64,000 nt of DNA from positions 27,055,705-27,119,704 of the forward strand of contig OX457041.1 of assembly GCA_949752735.1 (NCBI GenBank), given 5' to 3'. The stretch comes from Lumbricus terrestris (lineage: Eukaryota > Annelida > Clitellata > Crassiclitellata > Lumbricidae). Position numbers and translations under genes: made by a program. This document shows, in pieces, positions 1 through 11,635 of the stretch. The notes under the pieces are model-generated. The model was not told where the DNA came from. It did not search any database and saw only the letters and a program-made list of their open reading frames with translations. Positions within the stretch are counted from its first letter, which is position 1. Every line of letters begins with the position of its first letter.

Positions 1-1176
1 AGCACACAAGATAAATTCACAAAAGCACACCTGTGCAGAAATCTAACAGATTTACACATGACCATCTATGTATTTACAGAGAAGCGGTGCAGTTTGTATG
101 ATTACAAGATGTAAGCATTCAATTCCAGTTGGTTCCTAATATCAATCCAATAATGTCATGATCACATTGATCAGGGTAGCAAGATTAGCATCAACTGAGT
201 TCACAGGTAACCAGAGCAGTAGAGTTACTCTGGTCTTTGGAAGATCCAGAGAACCATGTCTCCATCTGAATTTCAGAGAAATACTTGAAGTAGCACACCT
301 GTTCTTTGCTCAAGTTGTCTTTGATTTTCCAAGCTGAGACAGTGAATTAACCTTTGACAGTTGATCATTGTTCTTTGCAGTGCCTTAATAAATAAGTTTC
401 AGGTGGAAATAGGACCTCCCAAGGCATTTCTCTCTACAGGATGCTAGATAATTCGAAAATAACCTTGGCTGGCAATACCCCTGATCTCCAGAGTTTTCAT
501 TTGCATTAAAGCAATCTGGAAATTTCTAAAGCACCTTTCAGCAGCTTCTCAAAACTGCTGCGTGTGTAAGTTTCAAGCTGACAACTATGCGATGCGAGCT
601 TGCATAACGTAAACATCAACTCCGACCTAGTTACAAAACCTTTCGTTACGCATAGAACAAATTGCATTCACGTGTACTGTACACCACAAAAAGAAGCACT
701 TGTGAAAAACATTAAAACAAGTATAACTAGAAAACAAGCTGACTCTAGGATCTAGTTTTCAACATCCAAGCTGCATAGCTAACAACGAAAAAAACCCCAG
801 CTCAACACAAAACTCTACAATAATTATATTGTCTTCTTTCGGTCGCAAGGCATAAAGTCTCGTACGTTGTGCAACAGAGATTGAAATCATTTCGACAGTA
901 ATCGCAACAAAACCAATTTACCCCCATGTATAATTTCATGGACAAAGCAACCAAAATAAACGCACAACACTGCTAAAACACTGGCCATGTGCATAACAGA
1001 CTTAGAAATAATTTCAGTAGGTACGGTAATGCAGCTAACAATAATCACTTCAATGCATAGCACAGTTAAAATCGCATTGATGAAGAACACAGCCAACGTT
1101 AATTTTCTTCAACATGGCAAAATTTGAAGGCAAAACAAAAGCACAAATTTACGCAATAATGCCTATTGTTACTTAC
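1..1176. other. Intergenic or intronic DNA, no gene seen
   Basis: AT-rich single-copy-looking DNA. I see no conserved protein segment, tRNA or clear transposon end. A minus-strand stretch at 887-1096 stays open and is hydrophobic, but it has no family resemblance and no convincing splice sites. It may be an intron following the possible minus-strand exon at 1177-1263. Confidence 0.5.
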
Positions 1177-1263
1177 CGTCCTTAAAATGCCGCAATGATT
1201 AATACTAGGACATAAACCGGCTGCTCTCTGGTGATAAGCAACATCATCCTTCATAGCAGAAAC
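1177..1263 (-). CDS. Possible 29-codon internal exon of an unknown minus-strand gene
   Basis: Read on the minus strand, this 87-base segment is preceded by an acceptor-like TCTATAG and followed by a strong donor, GTAAGT. It is exactly 29 codons with no stop in that frame, and a methionine is its fourth codon. The translation (ending ...NHCGILRT) matches no family I recognise. It could be a small coding exon, a 5' UTR exon, or chance. No partner exon was found on either side, so the call is weak. Confidence 0.2.
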
Positions 1264-1924
1264 CTATAGATGACTGACTCAGCTGTTATCGTATAGCTGT
1301 TCAAATGAAATCCTATGCACTATCAAGCAGTACCTCACACTTGTAACACATGACACCATAGCTGTGATGTAACATTACTTCATTTAAAATTTAACAATTT
1401 CAATAACTACATGACTAACAAATAACATAAACTAATGACTAATTGTATACAAGTTTTATCACATTAAAGTAATGTAACGTGATATCTAAATTACCACTTC
1501 AACACCATTTACCCCAGCACAGAAAGTAAGGTAACTGCTTAGAGGGCAATGGATAGAGGGAGGTAGGGCAAAGTTCAAAGTGGCGGGCAAGACTGAATTG
1601 ACAGGCATCGTATATTTGGTTCAAGCATAGCAAACAAAAAAGAAATGGAAAACTGTGCAACAGTAGAAAAGTGCCACCAAACAATAAGATAGGTGCAACT
1701 AAAACAATGAGGCCACCAGATGACATGGCAACAAAACAACAAACACACAATCAAAAATGACATGGCAATTGAACAGCAGGACAACCAATCAATCAATCAA
1801 TCAATCAACCAGCGCAAAAGTTTCCCGTTGCAAAAATAGTTCGTCACTTTAAAACCTCGAAATACATTAATCGCATTATAGCAGGCAACACTGCACAGAT
1901 AAACGTTATCCAGGCAGTAAGAAT
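1264..1924. other. Non-coding DNA, short CAAT-type repeat
   Basis: AT-rich sequence without recognisable coding potential. A short tandem of AATC units lies near 1790-1807. The open frames on the minus strand at 1499-1796 are low-complexity, cysteine/leucine-rich translations with no domain, probably accidental. Confidence 0.5.
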
Positions 1925-3455
1925 ATTATTATTACTAGCTGGGGTACCCGGCGTTGCCCGGGAAATTTAGGATTCGACCCGCTTCGGCCACAACCCCACC
2001 ACACAACACCCGACCACACTCCAGTCTGTACCGGTACGCCACCCGAGAAATTTGAGTCTCAGGAAAATTACCACCCCCATCCCACACCCAACCCAACCCT
2101 CCACCCCAACTCCCTCCAACCCCCACCACCCTACTCCACCCCTATTCCACCCCCACTCCACCCCTAACCCCCTCCGACCCCCACTCCACCCCAACACAAC
2201 TCCCACCCCATCCCCCTACATCCCACCCCTCCACTCCCCACCCCACCATCCACCCTTACCCCACACCCCACCACACCCCAACCCCCACCCTCCACCACAC
2301 CCTCATCCCCTCCACCCAAAACCCCTCCACCCCACCCCATCCCCACCTCTCACCACACCTCTCACCCCACCCCATTTCACCCCACCCCTACCCACCACGA
2401 TCCCAAACCCCTCAATCTCACCCACCCCCACCCCCATACCATCCCCACTCTACAACACCCCACCGCACTCCGACCTTCATCGGTACGCCACCCGCGATAT
2501 TTGGGTTTAGGGACAAATTCCTCCACCCCCACTCCTTCCCACACCCGCCCCCCCACCCCACCACACTATGACCTCCACCAGTACGCCACCCGTGAAAACG
2601 GTGAAATTAGGGTTTCCAGGGAAAATTCCCCCTCACCCCATTCCCCTAACCCTCCCCCCGCTCTCACGTTAAACCTCTCACCCCACCCCATTTCACCCCA
2701 CCCCCTACCCACCACGATCCCAAACCCCTCAATCTCACCCACCCCCACCCCCATACCATCCCCACTCTACAACACCCCACCGCACTCCGACCTTCATCGG
2801 TACGCCACCCGCGATATTTGGGTTTAGGGACAAATTCCTCCACCCCCACTCCTTCCCACACCCGCCCCCCCACCCCACCACACTATGACCTCCACAGTAC
2901 GCCCCCCGTGAAAACGGTGAAATTAGGGTTTCCAGGGAAAATTCCCCCTCACCCCATTCCCCTAACCCTCCCCCCGCACCCCCCCACCCTCTTCCCCACC
3001 TCACCCCACCACACCGACCTGCACCAGTACGCCACCCGTGAAATAAGGATTTTCGTTAAAATTACATTAGCAGCTCTCGCCATTTATATAATGACCATGC
3101 AAGCGTTTAAGAAGGTGTTTAACCGTCTTAATGTTTTCGCCCCCACACTGGCCCCCTTGGTGTTAGAGATTCACCAACTACTGATCCGGGTGGTTCTGAT
3201 GGCCCTCTATCCAGGAAAAAAAATTCATATAAATGGCTAAATATTTTTGGAAAAAATTTTGGGGGTTTCGCCCCCCACCCTGGCCCCCATGGTGGAAGAG
3301 AATCGCCAACCCCTCGACTTTGCGTCTCATGCCGAGACCTACACAGTAGTGAAGGTTTGGAGTGAAAAGCTCAAAAACTGTGGAAATGCATCCCGAACAA
3401 ACAGACAGACAGACACACAGAATCTTCTCTTTATTTATATAGATTATTATTACTA
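1925..3455 (+). mobile_element. Retroelement with GTTGCCCGGG head and C-rich body
   Basis: The element begins GCTGGGGTACCCGGCGTTGC and ends with CAGACA repeats, then TTTATTTATATAG. It is flanked by a perfect 13-base direct repeat, ATTATTATTACTA (1925-1937 and 3443-3455). A variable-length target duplication of this kind is the mark of target-primed reverse transcription, so I call it a LINE-mobilised, non-autonomous retroelement. The head and tail layout resembles the RTE-associated repeats seen in many invertebrates; that class assignment is inference. The body is extremely cytosine-rich and contains no protein domain. Two shorter relatives lie at 11636 and 12445, all in the same orientation. 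Confidence 0.65.
2389..3040 (+). repeat. 317-bp tandem repeat inside the C-rich retroelement
   Basis: A unit beginning TACCCACCACGATCCCAAAC occurs at 2389 and again at 2706, giving a 317-base period, with a shorter third unit ending near 3040. Inside it, a module of the form GTACGCCACCCG followed by AAAT, TAGG and a run of As recurs near 2035, 2485, 2580, 2801, 2897 and 3027. It resembles the head of the element itself, suggesting the body grew by duplication of its own 5' end. The long proline-rich open frames here are products of cytosine-rich sequence, not genes. Confidence 0.7.
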
Positions 3456-4907
3456 TGAAGATGTTTATAAAGTGCTAATTCATTAATTCATCTGCAAATG
3501 ACAGGTACGTGGCAACAGATAAGTCTTCAATGGCTGGTGAAATAGGACAAAAGAATGAGACAAGTTCTCTGTGGGACGATTTAACGACACGAACCGTTGA
3601 ACAACTTGGCACGGAAATCAAAAGTCTTCGGTAGGATGGGAGGCAAAAAAGGCAGCTGATGGTAAGGATAAAGTGGGACAAGTTACATTCAGGGGCTGAA
3701 AGCTATACGAACTTCATGACGTTTGATGGAAACACGGTACAATGGAACCTGCTTAGAACTGGCTTCACATGCATAATGCAAATGCTGATATAAATTTGCA
3801 GATGGGTATAATGATAAAAATTTAATCCAGCTGTAGACAATGACTGCGCCATATTACAACACTGCTATATTTTTACATCACATCTTCAGTTTCACTGATG
3901 CTGTGCACATGTTAAGTGCCATCATTAAATCCAATTTAAGAAAATAATGTGGCTATACTGTCACTTCAACCAGTGGCATCATAAAAGGTTCCAGTGGGAA
4001 TTTAAGCTTTTAAAGCCTGAGACCAGCATTACCTGTACAGTCTCACGCATGTACGCAAGGATGCATACTTCAAGACACTTGCTGGCCAAACAGAATCTTA
4101 CAAGTAAACGCATAAGCACAATAGTACTCGCAAAATCTCAGGGGTACTAAAAAGGATAAATAAGTTGATACCCATAGAAATAAAATCAACAAAAGAATAA
4201 ATATTCAACAATAACGATCTGCTTACAAGCAAATGTTGGTCAACGCTATTACAGATTGGAAGCAGTCGATTCACGACTGCTTGAAGCTATTTTATAAATG
4301 CGCAACTGCACATCTTGGTCAATAAAAACCAGAAAAAAATTATGAACAAAACGGGTAAAGTTTTAAAAATGAAACTGCAGATCTACATAATTGAAAAAGA
4401 ACTCACATTTGCTCAGAATAAATATACTCTATGACTCACACAAACACTTGGTATAGAAGCAGCAGTGAACAAACTGAACATCACACAATAATTGTGCACA
4501 ATCTGACTTCAATTATCAACACTGAAGCTGATCAAAAAGCTGGTATTTCCTATCAGCAAATCAACCAGAAATTTAGGAATAAAGTACGGTTGTATTTGCA
4601 GTGCAGTGCACGCAATATCAATGGTGCAGATGCAGCTAAATTGCAGAGCAATAGTGCGCAACGGACTAGCTCATGGTCGTTGCAAAAGTAAATAGCATGG
4701 ATGAAAATCGAACCCATACTCTCCACATTTTCAAGCCGACCCTTCTAACCAATTGGCCACATTGCCACAGGAAATTACAAGATATGTTGCCAATGACAAG
4801 ATACCTAGCAAAAATATGAAACCTTCAGCAAATGAAAAGATAGCACAAGAGAAGAAACCTTCGAAATGAGCAGGTATCACGTATATTACTACACGAAAAT
4901 CCCTAGT
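3456..4907. other. Non-coding DNA, no gene seen
   Basis: AT-rich sequence without protein similarity, transposon ends or tandem arrays that I can identify. Confidence 0.5.
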
Positions 4908-5072
4908 AAAAGAAAAATATTCAGCACAGAGAAGATCTCAAGTCTTAACGCACGTATCTCGAGTCTTAACGCATGTATCTCGAGTCTTAATGCACGTATC
5001 TCGAGTCTTAACACACGTATCTTGCGTTAAGACTTGAGATCTTCTCTGTATTGAATATTTTTCTTTTAAAAA
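4908..5072. repeat. Foldback element with 21-bp tandem core
   Basis: The left arm (AAGAAAAATATTCAGCACAG, then AGAAGATCTCAAGTCTTAAC) is repeated in inverted form at about 5028-5070 (GTTAAGACTTGAGATCTTCT, then CTGTATTGAATATTTTTC). The arms are roughly 44 bases and nearly identical. Between them lie about four 21-base units of the type GTCTTAACGCACGTATCTCGA. On either strand the transcript would form a long hairpin. It is either a small foldback transposon relic or a duplicated palindrome; no target duplication was identified. Confidence 0.6.
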
Positions 5073-6100
5073 AAGATGTCCAGCATATTACAAGGAACTC
5101 CGCAAAAGAAAAGATATCTTGTATATTAGTAGATTCCTAGCAAAAATGCAAGATAACCTGCAAAGAGAAGCATCTATCGAATTACAAGATACCCCTTTAG
5201 CAAAAAGAAAAGATATTTCAAATAAAAAAGATACTTAATAAAGGAGAAGAGAAAGCACATTTCAACACACTAATCAAAGAGAAGATACCTGGAAGCTACT
5301 TAACAATTAGCAAGAGAAGATAATGAAAACATTTCATACCTAGCAAAGAGAAGATGTTGCAAATAACAATGTGTGCCAAAGAGAATACTCTTATAATATT
5401 ATAAGGTCCCTACTACATGAGAATAGCTACGACATAACAAAATATCTAGCAGATAACAGTTAAAAAATCACAGGAAACAGATCAGTGAGATTACTTTTCA
5501 CACCAGACATGAGACCAGTAAATGGCAACCAACTATCAATCTAACCCCTGAGCTGCAGAAGCTCTTTTCCACTTTTGAAAATTTATAAATAATGACTTGA
5601 ACAAAGTTATCAAGAAATAGATGGAGACATTGTAAACACAATGTAAACTTTTAACATGTAAACTCAGTACTGAGTCATTGGTTTAAATAAGTCATTGGCT
5701 TATACTGTAAAAATTGCAAAGCAAATTTCTAAGGAAAATATTATCATAACGGATATGATTCTGAATAAGAATAATCATACAATTCGACATAACAGAAAAA
5801 AATAATCTAGCAAGTTTGTCTTTTACATCAATAGATATGATTTCGCTTTGGCAACAGACAATTCACGGGCACAGAAAAGTCACACCTCGTAAAAAATTGT
5901 CCACAATTAATAGAAACAATTTTATTTGCAGTATTCAATAAAACTAAAATAGTAAGTAATCTGGAATCAAATAATGCAGCAAACTTTGATCAGTTGTCAC
6001 ATTTTTGCAGCTGAAAAAGAACTCCTTTAAAGAAACTTCCTAAGCAGGCTATTTGTGACCATGAATGAGCAAACCTGGCCTAGGGCAGAAACGGTATGCA
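5073..6100. other. Non-coding DNA rich in AAGATA/GCAAAGAGAAG motifs
   Basis: Sequence from about 4790 to 5460 repeats loose variants of words such as AGCAAAGAGAAGATA with no fixed period, like an old decayed satellite. No coding signal is seen. Confidence 0.4.
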
Positions 6101-6770
6101 GACTACTAATCAAAGGGCAATTGATCTAGGGACTACTCATCAAAGGACTACTCATCAAGGTACAATTCATCAAAGGCAACTCATCAAGGTACAATTCATC
6201 AAGAAAAATTATTATACAATAATACAACGCGCACATCGAACGAATCATCTAATGACTTCACATGTTCCTTGTTGGTCAAGAACTTTTTGTTAACACTAAA
6301 AGATTGTATCAGTTTCAATGCCCACGCCCCTATGAAAATTCCCCACTTAGCTGTATGTCGGACACATACGGTTTTAAAGTGCATCATGGACTTAAATAAA
6401 TACACTATAGTTTGTTAAATATGGTGGCATATCATGGCCGTATGCTATTACAGTCAATTTCCCTATGGAGCATATAATCAAGTTTTTCAAGTTATACAGT
6501 GGATTTAAACGTAGGTTACTATGTGTTATAACAGTCGTAAATTTAGTACTTGTACTAGTTGTATGCTATTAAGTAATTTAAGCTAGCATTAACGCTAAGT
6601 AAACCAATTCCGGTATTGATGTTAGATCTATTAAATTTTTCTCTGATTTAATTGTTCATGTTCATTCTTCGATAAAATAGACTTTGATGAGTTGCACCTT
6701 GATAAGTTGCTCTTGATGAGTAGTCCTTTGATGAGTTGTCCCTAGATCAATTGCCCTTTGATCAGTAGTC
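6101..6770. mobile_element. Foldback MITE with long inverted arms built of ACTCATCAA units
   Basis: The left arm from 6101 (GACTACTAATCAAAGGGCAA, then TTGATCTAGGGAC) is mirrored by the right arm ending at 6770 (TTGCCCTTTGATCAGTAGTC). The first 60 or so bases agree with few differences. Each arm is itself made of short repeats such as ACTCATCAAGG. The central 450 bases are AT-rich without coding potential. No clean target-site duplication is visible at the edges, so the superfamily is unassigned. Confidence 0.65.
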
Positions 6771-7532
6771 CTAGAACCGGCAGAAACATCTTAAAATAGG
6801 CAGAAACATCTTAAAAATGACCAACTATAAAGTATTTTGTATCATCACATGCATGACTCTGTGTGCAAAATAGTATGACAAGTCAAGAATTAAATTTGGT
6901 AGAATTTCCTGCAGCTCCTGATCATTCCTATGAGCAACAGAAAGTGGTGGGAGGTGGTTGAGTGGAAACATGCTGGCACATAGAGCAGAAGGACTTGGGT
7001 TCAAGGTCCTTTGTCTCAAAAGGTTCAAATAAGCAGCAGAACAGATAAGCACCTTGCAGACTGCCATACAGTTAAACTTGCTGTCATCTATATCTGTTGT
7101 AACGCAACTAGTATCATGAAGGTAACCTATCTGCATACTGGTCAATTTTTATTGTCAGATGAATATTTAAAGAAAACATCAGCTATGTTAAAGATCAGGC
7201 TGAATAACTGATGTTATATAGGAAATATCTGATTGTATGGTATATGTATATGATGTATGCACACATATACAATATTATACATACATACTGCATCTTTGCA
7301 GAAGTGATCTGATCTCAATGCTCTCCTCTTATATATTGATGTTTCTACCATATGCCAGATCTTGTTTATCATCACATTTCACGTGAATATTTGCACACCA
7401 CACTCAACCAGAAACTAACCCCTAACAAGGAAAACTACACAACACACACACACACAGCATTTCACAGTTGAACCAGATACACGTGCAACCCCTTGATCCC
7501 CGGAAACCAAAACATTTCACACAAGTTTAATT
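6771..7532. other. Intergenic DNA downstream of the CARD gene
   Basis: AT-rich sequence with a short duplicated phrase (GGCAGAAACATCTTAAAA, twice near 6780-6815), a TATA-rich patch near 7230-7290 and a short CA run near 7445. No gene is seen. Confidence 0.45.
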
Positions 7533-7538
7533 TTTATT
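7533..7538 (-). terminator. Probable polyadenylation signal of the CARD gene
   Basis: The minus strand reads AATAAA here, about 110 bases past the stop codon at 7649, a normal spacing for a short 3' UTR. Confidence 0.5.
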
Positions 7539-7648
7539 TTAAAAACTACCACTACACCCATCTTCTGCCGCTTAAGGCATCAGTAGGCCGAGGATTTTCG
7601 TTCTGAAATTTTGCCCTGACTCCGAATCCCTCGCATGACCACACCGTC

Positions 7649-10600
7649 TCAAGGAAGCTCTTTACCAGCGGCATCCAGGTCGTCCTGGTTCACCTCGATG
7701 TCCAGCATGACCCCGGCGATTCCGAGCGGCTGGAGGATCTCTCGAGTCGTGAGGATCTGGTCAAGGTCCGACTTGAGCTTGCCGGTCGAGAGATCCGCAT
7801 GCAGTTGGCCGATCTGATCGAGTTTTGTGCAAACACAGTAGATGTTGAGAGCGTCATTTGAGTCGTCCGTGTCCAGAACGAGAACCGCACGGTCCTGCTC
7901 AAAATACCTGTCACCAACAACACAAAAGTCATCGGATTAGAAAAATCGGTTAGACTCTGTCTTCAACTGCAGAGAATTTATCCCAGTCCCCAGACATTTT
8001 GTAAAAAAAATGAAAACGATACCAACAACTGTAATATCAATAATAATAAGTAAGTAAGTAAGTAAGCATGTACTTTATTGAACCGCCCAGGGCTTCTTTA
8101 AAGTGCAGTTCTACACAAAATGTGCAGTTGGAAATCCAAAGGGTGATTATGAAATCCATGGGTGATTTATGAAATCCACGAGTGATCATAAAATTCACAG
8201 GTGATTATAAAATCCACGAGTACTTGATGAAATCCAAAAGGTGAAATGAAATACATGGGTGATTATGAAATCTACAGGTGATTATGAAATACATGGGTGA
8301 TTATGAAATCCATGGGTGATTGATAAAATCCAAAGGGTGATCATGAAATCCAAGGGTAATTGATAAAATCCAAAGGGTGATTATGAAATCCATGGGTGAT
8401 TGATAAAATCCAAAGGGTGATTATGAAATCCATGGGTAATTGATAAAATCCAAAGGGTGATCATGAAGTCCACAGGATCATTAGATAAAGATCAGGACTA
8501 CTAAACTGATAACATCGAAGCAAAGAAAAACACCATAATCTCTTTACCGACTGTCAATAACTCACCGTAGCAGCGCAATGCAAGCAACCGACGTACGGTT
8601 CGACAGCACCGAGTACAGCTCCAGGCATTTCTCCTGGATGATGTTCGCCACATTTCGTAGGTTTTCAACGCTGTTCTCGCGTCGCTTCATGCTTCCATTA
8701 CGGATGCAGTCAATTCTCAGGTCCTGGCTGCCGGAGAACTTGTTAACCGGCTGACAAGTGACGACAATAACAGCCGGATCAGCAACATCCTTCTCCGCAC
8801 CCATGTACGCGTTACAGTTGGTGTTGCTTGTGTCGATGGCATGAACCAATTCGTGGCCGTTTGTAGTTGATTCTGATTTCGACTTTTTCGTCGAGTTCTT
8901 CGATTTTCGTGAACTGCCGCAGCAGCAGAAGCAGCAGCCGACATCGTCTGCCGCATCGTCAGGCTCTGGCGGTGGCGGCACTGTCGGTTCCACGCAGCCG
9001 TATTGCTGAGGCGGGTCAGCCATGCTTGAGCGCTGCGACTGAGACTGCAGCTTCTTGATGGCTGAGAGTTTCATCTGAATGTCACCGAGACTGATCCAGT
9101 CCTTGTGCAGAAGTTCGGACACCGTCCTGAACGCCGCCTGCTGAAGCTTCATTGACTTGACACGAATCTTCAGACCGACCTGACCTAGAATCGGACGAGA
9201 AACACTCATAAATTGATCACTTAAAATTGCTGCACGTTGTCAGTTCATTCATTTAGTGTTATTTAAATCAGTAGTCTCCGCAGACACAATGTTAAAACTA
9301 AAACATCACCAATATATCACCCTTTAATAACATCATCACCATAGCAGAATTTTCATTACAAATCCGGATTTGATAATATCACCCCATGGATTTAAAATAA
9401 TCACCCTGGAATTTTTTATAATCAACTATTGAATTTCATGATCAAACCCTGCACGTCTTAATACAAGTGTCGCAGTTGTGAATTGAAACGGCTTATTAAT
9501 TCCAGTGCTTATAGGCTGAGCTAAGCAAGTGTTCAAAGGTAAATCTGAAGTAAACAAACATTGTTATACATCCAATAACAGCATACGAAGATTACAATGC
9601 TTTGCAATGATGGTTATAATACTCTGGTTGAGAAGGCTTCTTAGTAAAATATGAAACAGTTACCTTTTTTCCGTGTTTTACTTAAGTAGCCTAAAAAGAA
9701 AACAACAGCAGTCAGTAGTACATAATAACTGCAATAAGAATCATTTTAAAAAAACAGCAAACAACAACAGCCAACTGCCAAATAACATAGTGCTTTCACA
9801 CCCATATTATGGTTGCCAATAATACAGAGCGGCTTCATTTGCAGCATAAAATTTTACATGTAGCAACTTCAATTACTAATTTCTTCAATGCATGTCATCA
9901 TGGCAACTGATAGCACAAACAAAGTCCATCATACCATGACAATCGTCATTTCAACTTCTTTAGATACTGTCTAAAATGCACTTTAAGTTCAGGACAAAGT
10001 GTATTCTTGGGTAGGAACATGAGGCCACGATTTCCAAACCATTTGACTTAAAAATAAAAGTTCTTGTCTAATATAGTCAAATTCATAGCAAAAGATTCTG
10101 AAACAAAATGAGATCTGATTACCGTGATCACCGGATTAGCCACTATCCACCCTACTATCCAATCATTCACCCCTTCCCCACACAATCCAAAAATACTATC
10201 TTACCCAGAATGCAATGTGCTTTCAATCAAATACCTTTGTTACCGATATCCAATGGTCTAACCTTAGAACTGTCAACACATACCCAAGCTGGGTATCTTA
10301 CTCCAACAGAAGGCACTATGAATCCAATGCCATTTTAAATGAGGTCTAAGACACATATATCTATTTCAACCTACTTACACACTGACCTGCGTAATCGAAT
10401 TCTGGCTAGCCTTCTTCAGCAGATTAAAACCATGTTGGCTGCACATTCATTCTACTACCAGTTTATGTCCAATGCATTACAATGAATAATAATAATAATA
10501 ATAAGACAACGATTTATATGCAAAATTAAATAAATAAATAAAGCCACTGAAGAAGTAATTAAATTCGATAAGATAAATTACATTAGCCACTACGTCTACT

Positions 10601-11223
10601 CAAAATATCCATCACCTACCCTCCATACACACACACACACATACCAAAGATGGACACGATTAGCCAAACTGCATCGATAGGAATTAGCAAAATCTTTCTG
10701 CTAATCAACAAGCTGTTGTCAAATGGATTACCCATTGTTGTATTTGCAGTTTAACGTCACTGTGTGGTAACAAAGACAATTAGCGCCCTCCTCAGAGAGA
10801 AACCTTGGATTACCTAATCGTAACAAATCTAATAAATTAGTTACACACACACATACATGAAAACTCACCCGAACTGCTAAGGGCTTTGATTCGAATACCA
10901 TCATCGACGAGATTCGCAAGGTAGTGCTGACCAGTCTGGCGCAGGACGTTCGTGAACAGCTTCACTCCGTTCGGTCGTGTCTCCACAAACCTCAGAAGAA
11001 GCGTATTCTGCTTGATGGTGTCGTCCTCATTCACGATATCGTTCGTTTCGTCGCTGGTCAGCACGCCATTTTGAACGAGGTAGGCGAGGAGAGGTTCCGC
11101 ATCAAGCAGGTTCACCATCTCACGTCGACTTGAGATGGTGCCAGCGCCCGGTTCTTTGTCGAGCATCTCCTCAGACGGGCAAAGAATGGTTTCGGAGGCA
11201 GACGAGGCACTTGATCTGTGCAT
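7649..11223 (-). CDS. CARD-domain protein with cysteine cluster (3 coding exons, 410 aa)
   Basis: Coding exons on the minus strand are 11223-10869, 9184-8566 and 7907-7649. Donors are GTGAGT and GTGAGT, acceptors TTCTAG and GTGACAG. Phases are 1 then 2, and the total is exactly 411 codons including the TGA stop. An in-frame TAA six bases upstream supports the ATG at 11223. Residues about 30-115 look like a CARD helical bundle (motifs LLAYLVQNGVLTSDE and VKLFTNVLRQTGQHYLANLV), a fold that recruits partner CARD proteins in apoptotic or innate-immune signalling. Then follow a basic/amphipathic helix (about 124-170), a proline/acidic linker, a CCFCCC cluster (202-207) followed by a lysine-rich stretch, and about 190 residues I do not recognise. 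The cysteines could be palmitoylated, anchoring the protein at a membrane; that is inference. The CARD call is fairly sure, the function is not. Confidence 0.8.
7908..8565 (-). repeat. Intron 2 of the CARD gene with a roughly 20-bp minisatellite
   Basis: Within this intron, 8143-8475 is an array of loosely 20-base units such as GGGTGATTATGAAATCCATG and GATTGATAAAATCCAAAGGG, about 16 units with varied spacing. A TAAG run lies at 8049-8066. Just before the array, a phrase containing ACAAAATGTGCAGTT resembles one near 56700-56740, so a short dispersed repeat is probably involved. Confidence 0.7.
9185..10868 (-). other. Intron 1 of the CARD gene
   Basis: AT-rich intron sequence. Phrases related to the intron 2 minisatellite (ATCACC with AAAATC-type words) appear near 9308-9440, in inverted sense. 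Short AAT and AAAT runs occur near 10485-10545. No additional coding exon is needed between the two flanking exons, which join in phase. Confidence 0.6.
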
Positions 11224-11635
11224 TGGTTACTGTCTAAAGACAGCAGCTGCTGATTGAACTCGCATGATCGACTATTTCATTTCGACCGAATCAAAACCTG
11301 CAGAAAATGATCGGGCAAGGGTTATTTATTTCTTCTAGATACATAGTGTATACATAATATTATACATAAAAGAATGGAAAAAAGTACAGTATTAGGAATT
11401 AAAATAATACAGAAAATGAACCCAAAATGCAGTGATAAAATTCCAAACAATTGCTCCACTGAGCAAAAGTATTCATTCACTGAGAAATCCTTTAATAGAA
11501 GATGGTCTGCTCCAAGTTCACAGTCCATACTCACAACCAGTAAGGCAGCTATATTCCATTACAGTGGGCCAGAAAAGGGTCTAATCTGTCCTTATAGCTC
11601 AAGGAAATCAGATTACTTATTTTTATTTGTTGACT
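11224..11635. other. Region upstream of the CARD coding start
   Basis: On the minus strand a polypyrimidine tract followed by TTTAG (ending 11234) lies just upstream of the ATG, so the first coding exon probably begins there with a short piece of 5' UTR spliced to an upstream non-coding exon. The remainder is AT-rich without other signals. Confidence 0.4.

Noticed and set aside
887..1096. 69-codon hydrophobic minus-strand frame
   Set aside because: No family match or convincing splice context; AT-rich DNA often gives hydrophobic chance frames.
2052..3240. Proline/histidine-rich plus-strand frames and glycine-rich minus-strand frames
   Set aside because: They result from the cytosine-rich body of a retroelement; the peptide repeats every 317 bases without conserved domain.
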